In this document: positions 34,771-45,964 of the stretch, one piece after another
Layout: each line of letters begins with the position of its first letter
Position numbering within the stretch: the first letter of the stretch is position 1
From: Dendrolimus kikuchii
Taxonomy: Eukaryota; Arthropoda; Insecta; Lepidoptera; Lasiocampidae
Reading direction: 5' to 3'
NCBI GenBank assembly: GCA_019925095.2
Contig: CM034401.1
Location: 19,596,838-19,660,837, forward strand
DNA: 64,000 nucleotides
The notes under the pieces: model-generated
Database searches by the model: none
Told to the model about the DNA's origin: nothing
Seen by the model: the letters and a program-made list of their open reading frames with translations, nothing else
Position numbers and translations under genes: made by a program

Positions 34771-35019
34771 AAAAATCGAAATGTGTGCTGGGACATATAG
34801 TAGAAGTGAAACTTCAACGGACAAGTGGAAAAACGAATGGCAACGGATGAGTGGCAAAACGAATCGCAACAAAATTTTAACTTGAAGTTTTACGGGCAGG
34901 TTTTCAAATTAACAATCTGCCCGTAAAACTTCAAGTTCAAATTTTGTTGCAATTCGTTTTTCCACTTGTCCGTTGAAGTTTCACTTCTACTATGTGTCCC
35001 AGCACACATTTCGATTTTT
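34771..35019. repeat. Long foldback (103-bp stem)
   Basis: The outer arms 34771-34837 and 34953-35019 pair over 67 bp with one mismatch noticed. The inner arms 34864-34899 and 34917-34952 pair over 36 bp with about two mismatches. The loop is 17 nt (34900-34916). The left arm alone carries an extra 26 bp (34838-34863), a diverged tandem copy of the preceding 26 bp. There is no ORF. It may be a foldback DNA element or a hairpin RNA source. Confidence 0.9.
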
Positions 35020-36143
35020 CGCAGGTTTACTGTAAATTATGATTTGGTTAGGTTAGGTACATTTTAATTAATGTATTTTTTATTTAAACATATTTTATTT
35101 TATCAAACAAAAAAACTGAATTCGATCCGGAACTAAAAAACGCAATCATATTATATTCTAAAATAATGCCGCCTCTCACCACGTCTAGTCTAAATTTATG
35201 CTGCTCCTCCACGCGGCCGTAACGCTTTTTTGTAAGAGAAAAATCCTAAGACACCCCGTTTATATAGAAGTTTCACTTCAAAAATAATTGTAGTTTTATA
35301 TTTTGATAACTTTAAATGTAAACTTTTGGAAGATAAAGATTACTAGGGGGTTCCCAGCAGTTTCTTCCGTGGAAAGTTCCAACCTGTAAACCGGGGCAGC
35401 GATCCCAAATATATTTCACATTATTTTAAGACCAGGCAGGCATATACACAGGCTACATGAAATTTTTATATAAGTGCAATTCGCTTCCGGCAAGTTCGGT
35501 GCCTCCCGCGAAAATGATCCCATTTCCGGGATAAAAGTTATCCTATATCTATTATCGATATCGAGACGACATATATACACACACACACACACTATATATA
35601 CATTAACAAATTACATCTGTACATACGTGGCAACAATAGAGTGCAATGTTACGTATTATTATTTGCTGTCCTCCTCTCACTAGTAAATAACAATTGTGAC
35701 ATAGTCGAGGTAACCATACTACCTCACATATATACTAATGCATATCACATATATACATATAAACATATATACATTAGTATAAGTTTAGTATTAAAATTAG
35801 AATAAATTAATATAATAAGTTATTATTAAGGTACACCAAAACAGAAAAATTACTACATATAATGTCACATACACTAACAAAAATAGACAATAAGCGTGTA
35901 CGGAGTCTCAAATTTTTCATAGAAATTAAGTATTAAAAAAGGGTACGGAACTCGAGTCCGTAGAGATATATATAACAATAAAAAAAAACCTCACATATAT
36001 TATTTGTACCTAAAGCGTAGACTGTTTCTAGTACCTATCTTAATCAAATACTTACGGATTTTCTAGATGTGTATGTTTAAAATGTATGAATCTTATTACC
36101 GCACCGAAGGGGAATAATGCGATTACTCTTTCAGTAATATATA
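35020..36143. other. AT-rich stretch without genes
   Basis: No gene. A CA microsatellite lies near 35576-35590. GAAGTTTCACTTC at about 35268 repeats a motif of the foldback. Confidence 0.4.
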
Positions 36144-36352
36144 TCTTAATATATATAAATTACGTGTCACGTTGTTTGTCCGCGATGGACTCCTAAACTG
36201 CTTGACCGATTTTAATCAAATTTGCACACCGTGTGTAGTTTCATGCGACTTGAAAGATAGGATATCTTACATTTGGACCCCGTAGGTGGCGCTGCAATGG
36301 GGTTCTAAATTTTATTTCTTCAGGGCAGAACAACGTCTGCCGGGACAGCTAG
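36144..36352 (+). mobile_element. Helitron-like element, short subfamily
   Basis: A near-identical partner of 17159-17364: it starts TCTTAATATATATAAATTAC and ends GGGACAGCTAG before T. The next Helitron-like element starts within two bases of its end. Confidence 0.7.
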
Positions 36353-36353
36353 T

Positions 36354-36600
36354 ACTAACATATAAAGCTGAAAAGTTTGTTTGTTTGAACGCGCTAATCT
36401 TAGGCACTACTGATCTGATTTGAAAAATTCTTTCAGTATTAGATAGCTCATTTATCGAGGAAGGCTATAGGCTATATATCATCACGCTAAGACTAATAGG
36501 AGCGGAACGCCAATGAAGGATGTTTAAAAATCGGGGGGTATTTTTAACTTAATTTTTTTATTTACTATTCCACGCGGACGAAGTCGCGGACAGAAGCTAG
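36354..36600 (+). mobile_element. Helitron-like element, directly downstream
   Basis: It starts near ACTAACATATAAAGCTGAAA and ends GCGGACAGAAGCTAG before T, with CACGCGGACGAAGTCGCGG as the 3' hairpin. It lies head-to-tail with the previous element. Confidence 0.6.
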
Positions 36601-36796
36601 TTACTTATAAAACTTACTTTGTCAAATCGTGTATAAAGTACATTTTTTTTAAACACAAATGATAATAATTCTGAAATAAAGATATGTTGCTAGGGAGTTT
36701 ATTGCGCCGCTTCGTCTCCTTTAACAGTAACTAACATTGCTTTAGAAGCGGCGGTAGGCTCATGACTTTCAATATATAATATGTACGATTCCATTT

Positions 36797-36938
36797 TTTT
36801 TTTGTTTTTTTATTGCGAGAGTTCAGCAGACAGGCTGAAGGCCCACTTGATGGAAAACGGTTACCATCGCCTATAGACATTTGCAACACCAAAGGTGCTA
36901 CAAATGCGCTTGCACTTTTAAAGGAGACTGGAAACTGG
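36797..36938 (-). mobile_element. Retroposon copy 4, truncated
   Basis: The T-run and TTATTGCGAGAGTTCAGCAG at the low coordinate are the complement of the AATAAA-poly(A) end. About 140 bp of the family sequence remain. Confidence 0.65.
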
Positions 36939-37497
36939 AATTTTGAAATAAATATCCTCATTTTCATATTGCTTAAATAAATTTAAAAAATATGTACGAC
37001 ATTTCAGTAAACTCGGTACCGTCGTCTTTCCCTTAATGTGTAGCAAACAGACAGCGTTACTTTTGCATTAATAACAGTATGGATATAGAGAGTATTGCGA
37101 ATGTCAACCGCCCAGTAAAAATATAGCTCTGAAAAGCTCCTAAACCCTAAACTCTAGATGGAGCCACATGACACTGTTCTTTATTTAAATTACTGCACGT
37201 GTTTTAATAATTTACGTTAAAAATAATATCTGAGTCGTTCTAGAAATACCTACAACATTTTTTTCCGTGACAGACATTTTTAATTACTCTAAACGGGTAT
37301 TTTAATCATTAGTCTATAATATAATACATACGTAGAGGGATTGAGTTTGTATATGAGAATAAAACCAGTGGGGCTAGTTCAGTCAGGTACATTCCAAAAA
37401 TGTAACTTTGGAATTTTTGTTTTTCCTTCAAAATGTGATAGTTAAACTATGTTTAAACAGTACTAAGACATTGAAGCTAAAATACACTATGTAGCAG
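36939..37497. other. No gene seen
   Basis: AT-rich, nothing recognised. Confidence 0.4.
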
Positions 37498-37680
37498 ATC
37501 ACTGCGAACGGGGAGCGTGCCCAGAAGGCTGGCTGAATTGCCGCGCTGTACAGCAATGCTGATTTGTTGTGCGAAATATGAGCCAGCTTTCCGTAGTGTC
37601 AAAGAGTTTCTTATATGTCTTTAAAGAAACTCTTTGCCGACAGACCCATAATACCCCTAATGTTTCAACCTTTTCAACCT
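37498..37680 (-). pseudogene. Third remnant of the LINE-associated ORF
   Basis: The stretch GCGTGCCCAGAAGGCTGGC ... ATGAGCCAGCTTTCC parallels 29295-29380, in the same orientation. It is too diverged to read as protein. An inserted or mutated stretch forms a hairpin, AAAGAGTTTCTT ... AAAGAAACTCTTT (37608-37640). Confidence 0.45.
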
Positions 37681-37711
37681 TTCCTATAATTGAACTATAT
37701 ATTTAAATACA

Positions 37712-37950
37712 ATACAGTAGCCCTGCCAGGTGGTAGGGCATTTTTCCGACTTATGGCTATCACCTCTCGTCTAAAGTATGCCGCATAACAACCTTGAGTT
37801 GTATTCCGGCATTAGTGACTAGGTTCCCTTAAGAGAGCAGCAGCTCCTTTATAGCACCTTTGGTGTTGCAAATGTCCATAGACGATGGTAACCGCTTCCC
37901 ATCAAGTGGGCCGTCTGCCTGTCTGCTGAACTCCTGCAATAAAAAAAACA
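37712..37950 (+). mobile_element. Retroposon copy 5
   Basis: In plus orientation from GCCAGGTGGTAGGGCATTT to CTCCTGCAATAAAAAAAA. 5'-truncated, with AATAAA merging into the A tail. Confidence 0.7.
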
Positions 37951-38103
37951 TACTCGTAGTTAAACAGCTATTTATACAGGTAATAAAGTAGGAGTTTTTG
38001 AATTTAAAATAGGAAAGATGTAATAATTATTTTCTTTTTCTTTCTTTCTTTACTTACAATGCTTTAAGATCACGTGGTCCTTTACCAGTTGATTACAAAA
38101 AAA

Positions 38104-38290
38104 AAACTGGACCAGAAAAAGTAAACGAGTTAAAGAATCCCGGTATCCCGCAATAATTCATCCCGCGTCCCGCATAGTTGTCCGGCGATATTCGGCATAT
38201 TTCGACTCCGCACCCTTTCGCCGCCGGACGGCGCATGCGTCGCGTTTTTCACGCTAATTTGTTTAAGACCCTGCCGGTTTTTTTGGACTC
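38104..38290. promoter_or_regulatory. CpG-rich block, possible promoter
   Basis: A GC- and CpG-rich stretch (CATCCCGCGTCCCGC, CGCCGCCGGACGGCGC) in AT-rich surroundings. It could be a noncoding first exon or promoter, possibly of dachsous, or an unrecognised element. A 29-bp block at its left edge (38104-38132) recurs at 39993-40021. Confidence 0.2.
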
Positions 38291-38401
38291 CTTTCTAATT
38301 TAAGTGAAATAGGTTTAAAAGGTTTTTTCAAGTATTTTAATTTGATTAAAAGATTTATGTGTAGACCAGCGGTGTCCGACGCTTTGTTCGCGCGGAGATT
38401 T

Positions 38402-38582
38402 GTAGAAGTTCATCGGATAGGCAGGCGGCCTGATGAAAAGCGGTTACCATCACTTATGGACATTTGTAACACCAAAGGCGCTACCAATGTGCTGCAGCTC
38501 TATACGGAGATTGGAACCTGGCCACTAATGTAGGAACACAACTCAAAGTTGTTATGCCGGCACACATTAGGCCAGAGGTAGT
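38402..38582 (-). mobile_element. Retroposon copy 6, decayed
   Basis: Family phrases GATGAAAAGCGGTTACCATC, CACCAAAGGCGCTACC and ACACAACTCAAAGTTGTTAT occur in the expected order. No poly(A) end remains. Confidence 0.6.
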
Positions 38583-38726
38583 AGAGGTGAAACTTCAAAT
38601 CAAATCAAATTTATTTGTTCAAAACATGGTTAAACAGTTGGCATATATGTTATAGTGTACACATGTTGCTCACATAGGAGCATATAAATATTTATAATAA
38701 ATTTTATTACATTATATAATGTTAAA

Positions 38727-38870
38727 GCCTTAAGAACAGACGAGCGTGCATGACAAGAGTTATGAATGTCAAAGAAGCAAGTGAGGTGTGTAAGAATGGG
38801 CCTAAATGGCGCTCTGTTCTTCGTGCCTACCCCGCAAGGGAACTGGCGTGAAGTTATGTATGTATGTATG
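38727..38870 (+). mobile_element. RTE-like LINE 3' end, copy d
   Basis: A very short copy holding only the last 35 or so codons and the ATGT tail. A 14-bp target duplication (TATATAATGTTAAA at 38713-38726, TATATAACGTTAAA at 38871-38884) has one mismatch. Confidence 0.9.
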
Positions 38871-38884
38871 TATATAACGTTAAA

Positions 38885-39412
38885 TGAACATATGAAAAAA
38901 AATACTGATAAATGCCAAAAAATAATAGTAATAATAATAATGGTCTTATACCGAAAGCCTCGACCGTCATCTAGAGAGGCTTTCGCTGGGAAGCTGGGTG
39001 AAGGGCCAGATACAGAAGGCAGCATTCTTGGACACGGCACGAATTGTGAGGAGGTTCCTGTCTCTGGAGCCATAACGTGCAAGATTTTACATTTTTTTTT
39101 TGAATATGTATTTTTGATGTATTTTTATAAAAGAATAATGTTATCTATTTTTTTTTAAATATCTTTATATGTATATTTAAAAAAAATGAATATATTTTGA
39201 GAATAAATAAATACAGTATAATAATAAAATTCATAAGTCCAGGGAGGTATTTATTTACAATTGAGGAATTCGTCCACCGAGTAAAACATTCAGAGAATAT
39301 ACTACAGATAATTCTTTTCCAACTTTTATTAATATGAATATAATTCCATTCGCCTATATCCGTCAACATATTATAATTCAAAATAAACTTCTTGAGTATC
39401 ACTTTCAATGTT
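38885..39412. other. No gene seen
   Basis: A less AT-rich part at 38950-39085 is unassigned; the rest is AT-rich. Confidence 0.35.
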
Positions 39413-39423
39413 TCACTGTTTTA

Positions 39424-39772
39424 CATACATACATACATACATAACTTCACGCCAGTTCCCTCGCGGGGTAGGCACGAACAACAGAGTGCCATTTAGGCTT
39501 ATTCTTACACACCTCACTTGCCTCTTTGACATTCATAACTCTTGTCATGCAAGCTCGTCTGTTCTTAAGGCTCCTGACATCACCTTCTGCTAGTACACGA
39601 TCAATTTGATCATGGAAGGTGTGTCGTGGCCTTCCACGACTTCTGCATCCATCCACTTTTGCATTGTATATCTGTTTAGTCATTCTTTCATCATGCATTC
39701 TTTCCACATGCCCGAACCACCGGAGCATTCCTTTCCTTACCTTCACCCCGACACTCTCTTTCAGACCAACTC
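39424..39772 (-). mobile_element. RTE-like LINE 3' end, copy e
   Basis: Minus orientation, from VGLKESVGVKVRKGM codons to the ATGT tail, with the frame open. An 11-bp target duplication, TCACTGTTTTA, lies at 39413-39423 and 39773-39783. Confidence 0.92.
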
Positions 39773-40170
39773 TCACTGTTTTAGTATAAAAAATATTATT
39801 ATCAGTTTTATTTCGGTCCAAATTGGACCTATGTTTATTCATCGATCTTATTGACTCTCTAATCTGTGTTGCACAATGTAAAATTCGTATCTCATTCTGT
39901 CGCAAGCTTAGTCCTATAGATTTATGTGTTTATCTCTTTTTCGTTTCATCGAGTTTCAAATCACAAAGATTCTAAAGAAGTTTCACTTCAATAAACTAGA
40001 CCAGAATAAATAAACGAGCTACCGCATCCTTAATAAACTGGCCTTGGTAGTGGGTGGTAGACTTTTTACTTTTCATAAAAAATACGGTTCGTATAAGAAC
40101 CATCAATACACATCACGATTATAGTCTACTGATTCTGCTTGTTCAATCATGTAAAGCGAGTATAATATTT

Positions 40171-40382
40171 ACATACATACATACATAACTTCACGCCAGT
40201 TCCCTTGCGGGGTAGGCACGAACAACAGAGTGCCATTTAGGCTTATTCTTACACACCTCACTGGCCTCTTTGACATTCATAACTCTTGTCATGCAAGCTC
40301 GTCTGTTCTTAAGGCTCCTGACATCACCTTCTGCTAGTACACGATCAATTTGATCATGGAAGGTGTGTCGTGGCCTTCTACG
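40171..40382 (-). mobile_element. RTE-like LINE 3' end, copy f
   Basis: The same terminal segment as copy e, truncated within the GCRSRGRPRH codons. No target duplication was recognised, so its left or right flank may have been altered. Confidence 0.85.
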
Positions 40383-41799
40383 TAAGCATGAAGCAAGAAA
40401 GCATGTAATAATTTGCCACTATTTAATATCTATAGTATAATTACTCACCAATTTCATCATGATTTTATACCTTTCTCTTTTACTCACCAGCATGACATCT
40501 CTTTCCTTGATGTGACAGATTTGAGATAGCTGTCAATTCATATGGTCTTCAGCACACCAGCAAGAAACTTGCTGCAACACTGTGTGTCTCAGTCAACACA
40601 TAATAATTTCTTTAGGAATATTAAGACTCGAGCCCAGCATTGGGACAATTCTGGACTAATTCGCTTATATGTCTCATGATGTTTGTTCTTTACTGAAAGC
40701 ATGATGTATTTGGTAGATTAAATAAATGACTGCTATAACTATAAAATCGACAAGACATAACAACAAGTGTTTACTCAAGTATGTAGATGCTAATAATTCA
40801 TAGTATTAAAACGGTTTCGATGTGCAAATTCATGTGCCGACAGCTTTACAACTTTAAGTAGAAAATGATTTAGTATAATGTCACACATTTCAACTTTATA
40901 GGCTTAACTTGAGCTTTATTAAGTGAAAATAACACTTAATATTCTCGCATACTTTTTTTAACATTTTTATTTTAAACTTCTTACCCACGATTATCGATCA
41001 TTACTGATTCTTTAGTCTATACTAAGGTATTAATGTGGAAGTAACTTTATTCGTACATTTGAAATAACCGTTTTTCTTAGTTTATTTAGTATGTACAGTC
41101 GTAGTGTGAAAATGTTTACCAGTTTTCAAGTTGATTAATTTAACGTTTCGCGAGCACATGTTACTGTTTCAAACTAAGTCACAGAACAGACTGTCCAACA
41201 GAAAATTATGTTTAACAATAAAGTTTAAAACTAGTTGATCAAACTTGTTTGATTTTGTATCTCGTCTAAGAAGATTGTTTAGACATGTAAAATCTTTTTA
41301 TTGTTTTAATATTTATGTCAAGCCTAGTCATTATATCCTCTTTATTTGTTATTGTTAATCTCAGCGTCTATCATTGTCAACATTCCAATTTTCTTTTTTC
41401 ACGTTTCTATACTTTATAAACATACCATTAATTAAAATTTTAGCAGTATTGTTTCTTGTATTCATGCAAGCAATAGTCGACTTTAAGGTGACGAACATTT
41501 TAGTTCCGCGACTGTACATTAGAAACCGGCGATGAATATGGAGCTTTTACTTTTTTTTAATAATGGGAAAATTGTAGATAAACAAATATAATTGATCCCA
41601 AACCAACTTTTGTTTATTGGGAGCATTTGACTTTGTCGCTTGTCCTTTTGTTTTTTAAAGTTGGCCTTATATTTGTTACTTACTTATATATTCATTATTA
41701 AATAAATTATAATTAAATACAATGTATAATATTATTATGTTGTACCACTAAAGACACGTTTGTAGCCGTTTCTTATGTTACTATTAATTCACTTGCTTT
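40383..41799. other. AT-rich stretch without genes
   Basis: No coding region, repeat or RNA gene that I can support. Confidence 0.4.
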
Positions 41800-42302
41800 A
41801 AGGGGCATTTACACGGAAAGAGTTTCTTGCCTCAAGGATACGATTGTCGAAAGCAAGTAAGATAAATATTATCATGTAAACTAAACATACGACATCGTAC
41901 ATGGGAAGGCGATAATCCGCTGGTCATTGAATTTGACGTCTCTGTGTAAACAAAATTCAAAATATCCTGCTAATCACCGAGCTTGAAAAGTAAGTCTCGC
42001 ATTCAAATCAGTTCAAACTGATTTGAACGATATTCGCATGAACTTGAAAAAATGTCATACGAGTTCTAGATATACAAGTCGAGAAATTTTAGGCAAATAT
42101 CTTACTGCGATTTGTGTCGTAGTGTAAACAAAACTTTTGGTGATCATTACCTTACGAATATCGTATGACATACTCGTAGGCGAGTTTTTGTTTTTTTGGT
42201 GAATGTAAACATGTCAATGCGATTCATGTCTAAAGAGTATAAATAGTATACGATTTCTCGCTCCAAAACGTGCGATAAACTCTATCCATGTAAATTGCCC
42301 TT
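41800..42302. mobile_element. MITE with piggyBac-like ends
   Basis: The imperfect 17-bp inverted ends are AAGGGGCATTTACACGG (41800-41816) and the complement of CCATGTAAATTGCCCTT (42286-42302). The left flank includes TTAA and the right flank TTTA, which would fit a decayed TTAA target. The interior has several smaller palindromic pieces and no ORF. Confidence 0.6.
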
Positions 42303-42311
42303 TACGATCGG

Positions 42312-42400
42312 GTGGATATTCACATTACTTATATGGAGCTTATGTCTAATTTTAACCGATAGAAGGCGAATGAACGGTTGTGAAGATATAGGAACGGGCC
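42312..42400 (-). repeat. Copy of the GGCCCGGTTCCTATATC repeat
   Basis: Its complement matches 53863-53960: GGCCCGTTCCTATATCTT, then ATCGGTTAAAATTAGACAT. Confidence 0.6.
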
Positions 42401-42504
42401 ATTAATCTGTTTTATTCTTGCCTGGAATTGTCTGGAAGATATAGTTTTTTAGCTTTAAGCCTATAATATATATAAGTATATATAAGCCTATAATATATAT
42501 ATAA

Positions 42505-42792
42505 GTCGTGGTAGCGTAATGGCTAGCGCACGCGTCCCAAGCTCAAAGGGCGCAGGTTCGATCCTGGCCGGAACGCATGCACCACTTAGGCAGTTTTCTG
42601 ACCCAATGTGCATATTGTTACAATTACCACGTGCTAATAACGGTGAAGGAAAACATCATGATGCTACCTGCACATCGAGATAACCGATGTGTCAAACCTG
42701 CCAAGTCGCCTTGGACAATCGTGGCGGGTATACTGTCCGTTCCCCTGTATTGGGAGGCCTGATCCCAGCAGTGGGACATTTATGGGCTGTGT
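42505..42792 (+). mobile_element. tRNA-derived SINE, copy 2
   Basis: A-box TAGCGTAATGG (42512-42522) and perfect B-box GGTTCGATCC (42555-42564) are followed by the same body as copy 1. An 18-bp target duplication, TATAAGCCTATAATATAT, lies at 42481-42498 and 42793-42810. A third copy of its core lies just upstream (42456-42470). Confidence 0.9.
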
Positions 42793-42810
42793 TATAAGCC
42801 TATAATATAT

Positions 42811-43394
42811 TCAGGATAGAGTATTTTTAGGCTATAGGTTTTCTGTAATGGTGTACAATAAAGATGTATCTATCTATCAGCCTTCTTTACAAATAAAATG
42901 GACACTCGACTATTGAACCTCAGTAAGATAATCGCGAATCCGTATAATTCGCGATTATCCGAATTCGCAGTAATTTCTTGATTAAGATTACAACATTTAG
43001 TAATTTAAGAAAATATGTCAATTTTCATGTACAATGGACCAAAGTGGTGGTGAATCACGCACAGGGCTAAAACCGCCTGGCTAAAATTTTCGCTAACAGC
43101 GCAATAAGACGCGCACAAGTAAAACATCAGTTTTAAGGAGCGAACAAGGGCGTCGTCAATCGGCAAAGTGCATATTGCAACTAAACACGAATAATTGTTT
43201 CCTTTCCGTCCTGATTGTTGTATATGAAACTGATAGTGTGTGCGTGGATATCGAAACTTTATGAGACGTTCAAAGCAAAATGTTAGAGAACTGGTCGAGG
43301 AGGAATTTGGTTGACCGAATTCTTTTCGGTCTTTTCTTTTCGTCTTTTAATAGACATATATATTGAATGACAATTTTTTGTTACTTTGAATAAA
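42811..43394. other. No gene seen
   Basis: No coding region. A 15-bp perfect inverted repeat lies near 42930-42960 (AATCGCGAATCCG... AATTCGCGATT). Confidence 0.4.
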
Positions 43395-43730
43395 TACGTT
43401 TACGCGGACGAATATACGGTACAAGTAGGCTGTCTTACTTTGGAACTCTTTGCCCACTGACGTCAGAAAAGCTAAATCTTTTGCCATGATTCGAGTCGCA
43501 ACCGTCAAGAGCAGCGCGCCGGGGCCCTGACATATGGCGACAGAAGGACACCAAGGGGTTTTAGTGTGTATTCCGGCAGCGCATTTGACCGGTGAGTCCC
43601 ACACTGCCCCGCCGTCGTCTCCGCGCGGGAGGGTGTCTGCAAACGGATTTCCCCTTGAAAAAAAAAAATCTTTTGCCATATTTAAAAATTCACTCAGAAA
43701 TCATTATGTGAGTCTTACGCAATAATGTAT
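43395..43730 (+). pseudogene. LINE C-terminal fragment split by an R1-like insertion
   Basis: If 43488-43679 is skipped, the plus strand reads LWNSLPTDVRKAKSFAIF then KNSLRNHYVSLTQ, stop. This is the typical C-terminal WNSLP tail of jockey/CR1-type LINEs. The upstream reverse transcriptase was not found nearby. Confidence 0.65.
43488..43665 (+). mobile_element. Short R1-like LINE 3' end
   Basis: A GC-rich insert ends CAAACGGATTTCCCCTTG plus poly(A), sharing its 3' terminus and the GGGGTTTTAGTG phrase with the element at 5207-7322. AAATCTTTTGCCAT occurs at 43474-43487 and 43666-43679; some of the leading As on the right may belong to the tail. Confidence 0.88.
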
Positions 43731-44687
43731 CGCTTGCTGTGATCGCTTTTAGGTATAGGGCACCTTTTGTTTTTCTAAGTAACTACTAACTATTGTTTTT
43801 ACTTTGTTTTACCATAATGAAAATCGTTTTTCTTCATGTATTCAATTATCCGGATTTTCAATTATCCAAATGCCGTACGAGAACATCAAGCCGTTTAATC
43901 GAGTCTCCACTGTGTGCCGGTACAGCTTTATTTGCAAAAGCTTAAACTATTATAATTCTTAAATAAACGAAAGACAATCCGGGCTTTTAAGTAATATTAC
44001 CCACGAACAAGGGTCCTTTGTTGAGTAGAATCCCGGTTACCTTCAAATGGGGAGCAGGTACATCCGCAGGTAGGAATTGTTCGAAGGATGTGCTTTTAGG
44101 GGACTCAAGTTTGATAAAACAATATTTGCTAGGATGTCCCGTTTTCTAATCCGACTACATTTGCTTACATCATTCGTAATCTTAATGGATTTAGGTATCA
44201 CTTTTCCTGTGCTCTTCTTTCTGCTTTGATAGCGTGAAATTTGGTTTCGACTTGCTCTGGGCGTGGTTCAGTATCTTTTGCTTATTTGAAATTGTCATTA
44301 AAAAATACTTCATAGTCAGCTACGGTTTTTATCTACTAATAATAATACTTAAGTAATAATACTTTTGATCAATTGAAATAAATGAAATTTTATAATTTAA
44401 TTATACTTTCCTAGAGTTTTCCCCGCGGTTAGGCCGCAGGTCAACCTCTGGTGAGTAGCTCAATTTTACTAACATAAAATCATAATTATGTTTTTATATA
44501 TCGCTAGCTAAGCCGCGGGTAAAAGCTAGTATAAACTTTTCTTGAAAAATTATCTAACTACCAGTGAAAGCCTCTTAAAACTCTTAAAAAAGAGTTAGCG
44601 GATATACAGACAGACGCGGAAAGCGATTTTGTTTTATAGTATGTAAAGAAAAAAGCTTAATACGGATTCAAAATATTTCATAACGAC
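43731..44687. other. No gene seen
   Basis: AT-rich. Weak Helitron-like 3' ends (GCCGCGGGTAAAAGCTAG before T, ending 44529) suggest degraded copies. Confidence 0.35.
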
Positions 44688-44699
44688 TTTATTTTTCTG

Positions 44700-45964
44700 G
44701 GGATGCACAAGGTGGTTTCAGAAATGGAAGGGGATGTATGGATCAAGTTTTCTCTCTCCGCAATATCGTAGAGAAGCAGCTGGCTATGGGCCGGAAGGTT
44801 TTCTGCGGTTTTGTGGATCTAGAGAAAGCATTTGACAGGGTTGTGCGGAAGGACCTCTGGGACATATTGCCCGGATATGGGATTAATGGCCAATTGATGC
44901 TTGCTGTGCAGTCCACTTACGAGGACTGTATGGCATGCGTGCGAGTGGAAGGCAGCCTGTCGCCCTGGTTTGACGTCAATATTGGCGTCCGCCAGGGCTG
45001 CGTGCTGTCAGCTTTGCTGTTCATCCTATATTTGGACGATTGTCTCCAGAGAATAAGATTGATGGATGTTGGGGTGCTGATGAGTGATCTAGTTGTAAGC
45101 ACCTTGCTTTATGCGGGTGATGCCGTGCTTTTAGCCGAATCGCCATCAGAACTGCAAACACTAGTCACAATGATGAAAGATGACTGTCAGGCGAGAGGCT
45201 TACACTTGAATGCGAAGAAAACAAAGGTTATGGTGTTTGAAAGAGAAGAAACCAGAACTAATGCAAGGATAATGGTCGATGATGTTATGCTGGAGCAAGT
45301 GAATGAGTTTGTATATCTTGGATGTGCTTTTAGCAGGGATGGAAGGTACACCGCTGATATAGAAAGAAGAGTGAATTTGGGGAATAGTTTGAATGGAGCG
45401 TTAGGTAAACTTCTAGGCGCTAAGAACCTCAGCCAGAAGGCCCAGCTCGCCGTACACAACGCGGTGCTGGTACCTACGCTCACGTATGGAAGCGAGAGTT
45501 GGGTATGGAAGAAAGAGCATGAAAGTAGAGTAAACGCGGTCGAGATGCGAGCACTGCGCAAAATCTGCGGAGTGACGCTCGCGGACCGCGTTCGTAATAC
45601 CGAAGTAAGAAAGAGAGTTGGTCTGAAAGAGAGTGTCGGGGTGAAGGTAAGGAAAGGAATGCTCCTGTGGTTCGGGCATGTAGAAAGAATGCATAATGAA
45701 AGAATGACTAAACAGATATACAATGTAAAAGTGGATGGATGCAGAAGTCGTGGAAGGCCACGACACACCTTCCATGGTCAAATTGATCGTGTACTAGCAG
45801 AAGGTGATGTCAGAAGCCTTAAGAACATGCAGAGCTTGCATGACAAGAGTTATGAATGTCAAAGAGGCAAGTGAGGTGTGTAAGAATAAGCCTAAATGGC
45901 ACTCTGTTGTTCGTGCCTACCCCGCAAGGGAACTGGCGTGAAGTTATGTATGTATGTATGTATG
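44700..45964 (+). mobile_element. RTE-like LINE, longest copy (g)
   Basis: The 1265-bp, 5'-truncated copy starts inside the reverse transcriptase and ends in the ATGT tail. A perfect 12-bp target duplication, TTTATTTTTCTG, lies at 44688-44699 and 45965-45976. It is the reference for the ten shorter copies in the window. Confidence 0.95.
44705..45874 (+). pseudogene. Reverse transcriptase ORF of RTE-like copy g
   Basis: The frame opens AQGGFRNGRGCMDQVFSL and continues through FVDLEKAFDRV (catalytic Asp), GVRQGCVLSALLF, and LLYAGDAVLLAE. That last motif should be YADD; the first Asp is Gly, so the active site is destroyed. Then come KTKVMVFE, VYLGCAFSRDGRYTADIERR and the C-terminal region with GSESWVW and GHVERM. 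A frameshift near 45826 replaces the usual RRACMTRVMNVKEASEV ending by a premature end; the normal ending continues in another frame to about 45941. Motif style fits RTE-type LINEs; clade naming is moderately sure. Confidence 0.85.

Noticed and set aside
42505..42580. Functional tRNA gene
   Set aside because: A and B boxes are good but the acceptor and anticodon stems do not form, and the sequence continues into a SINE body with a target duplication.
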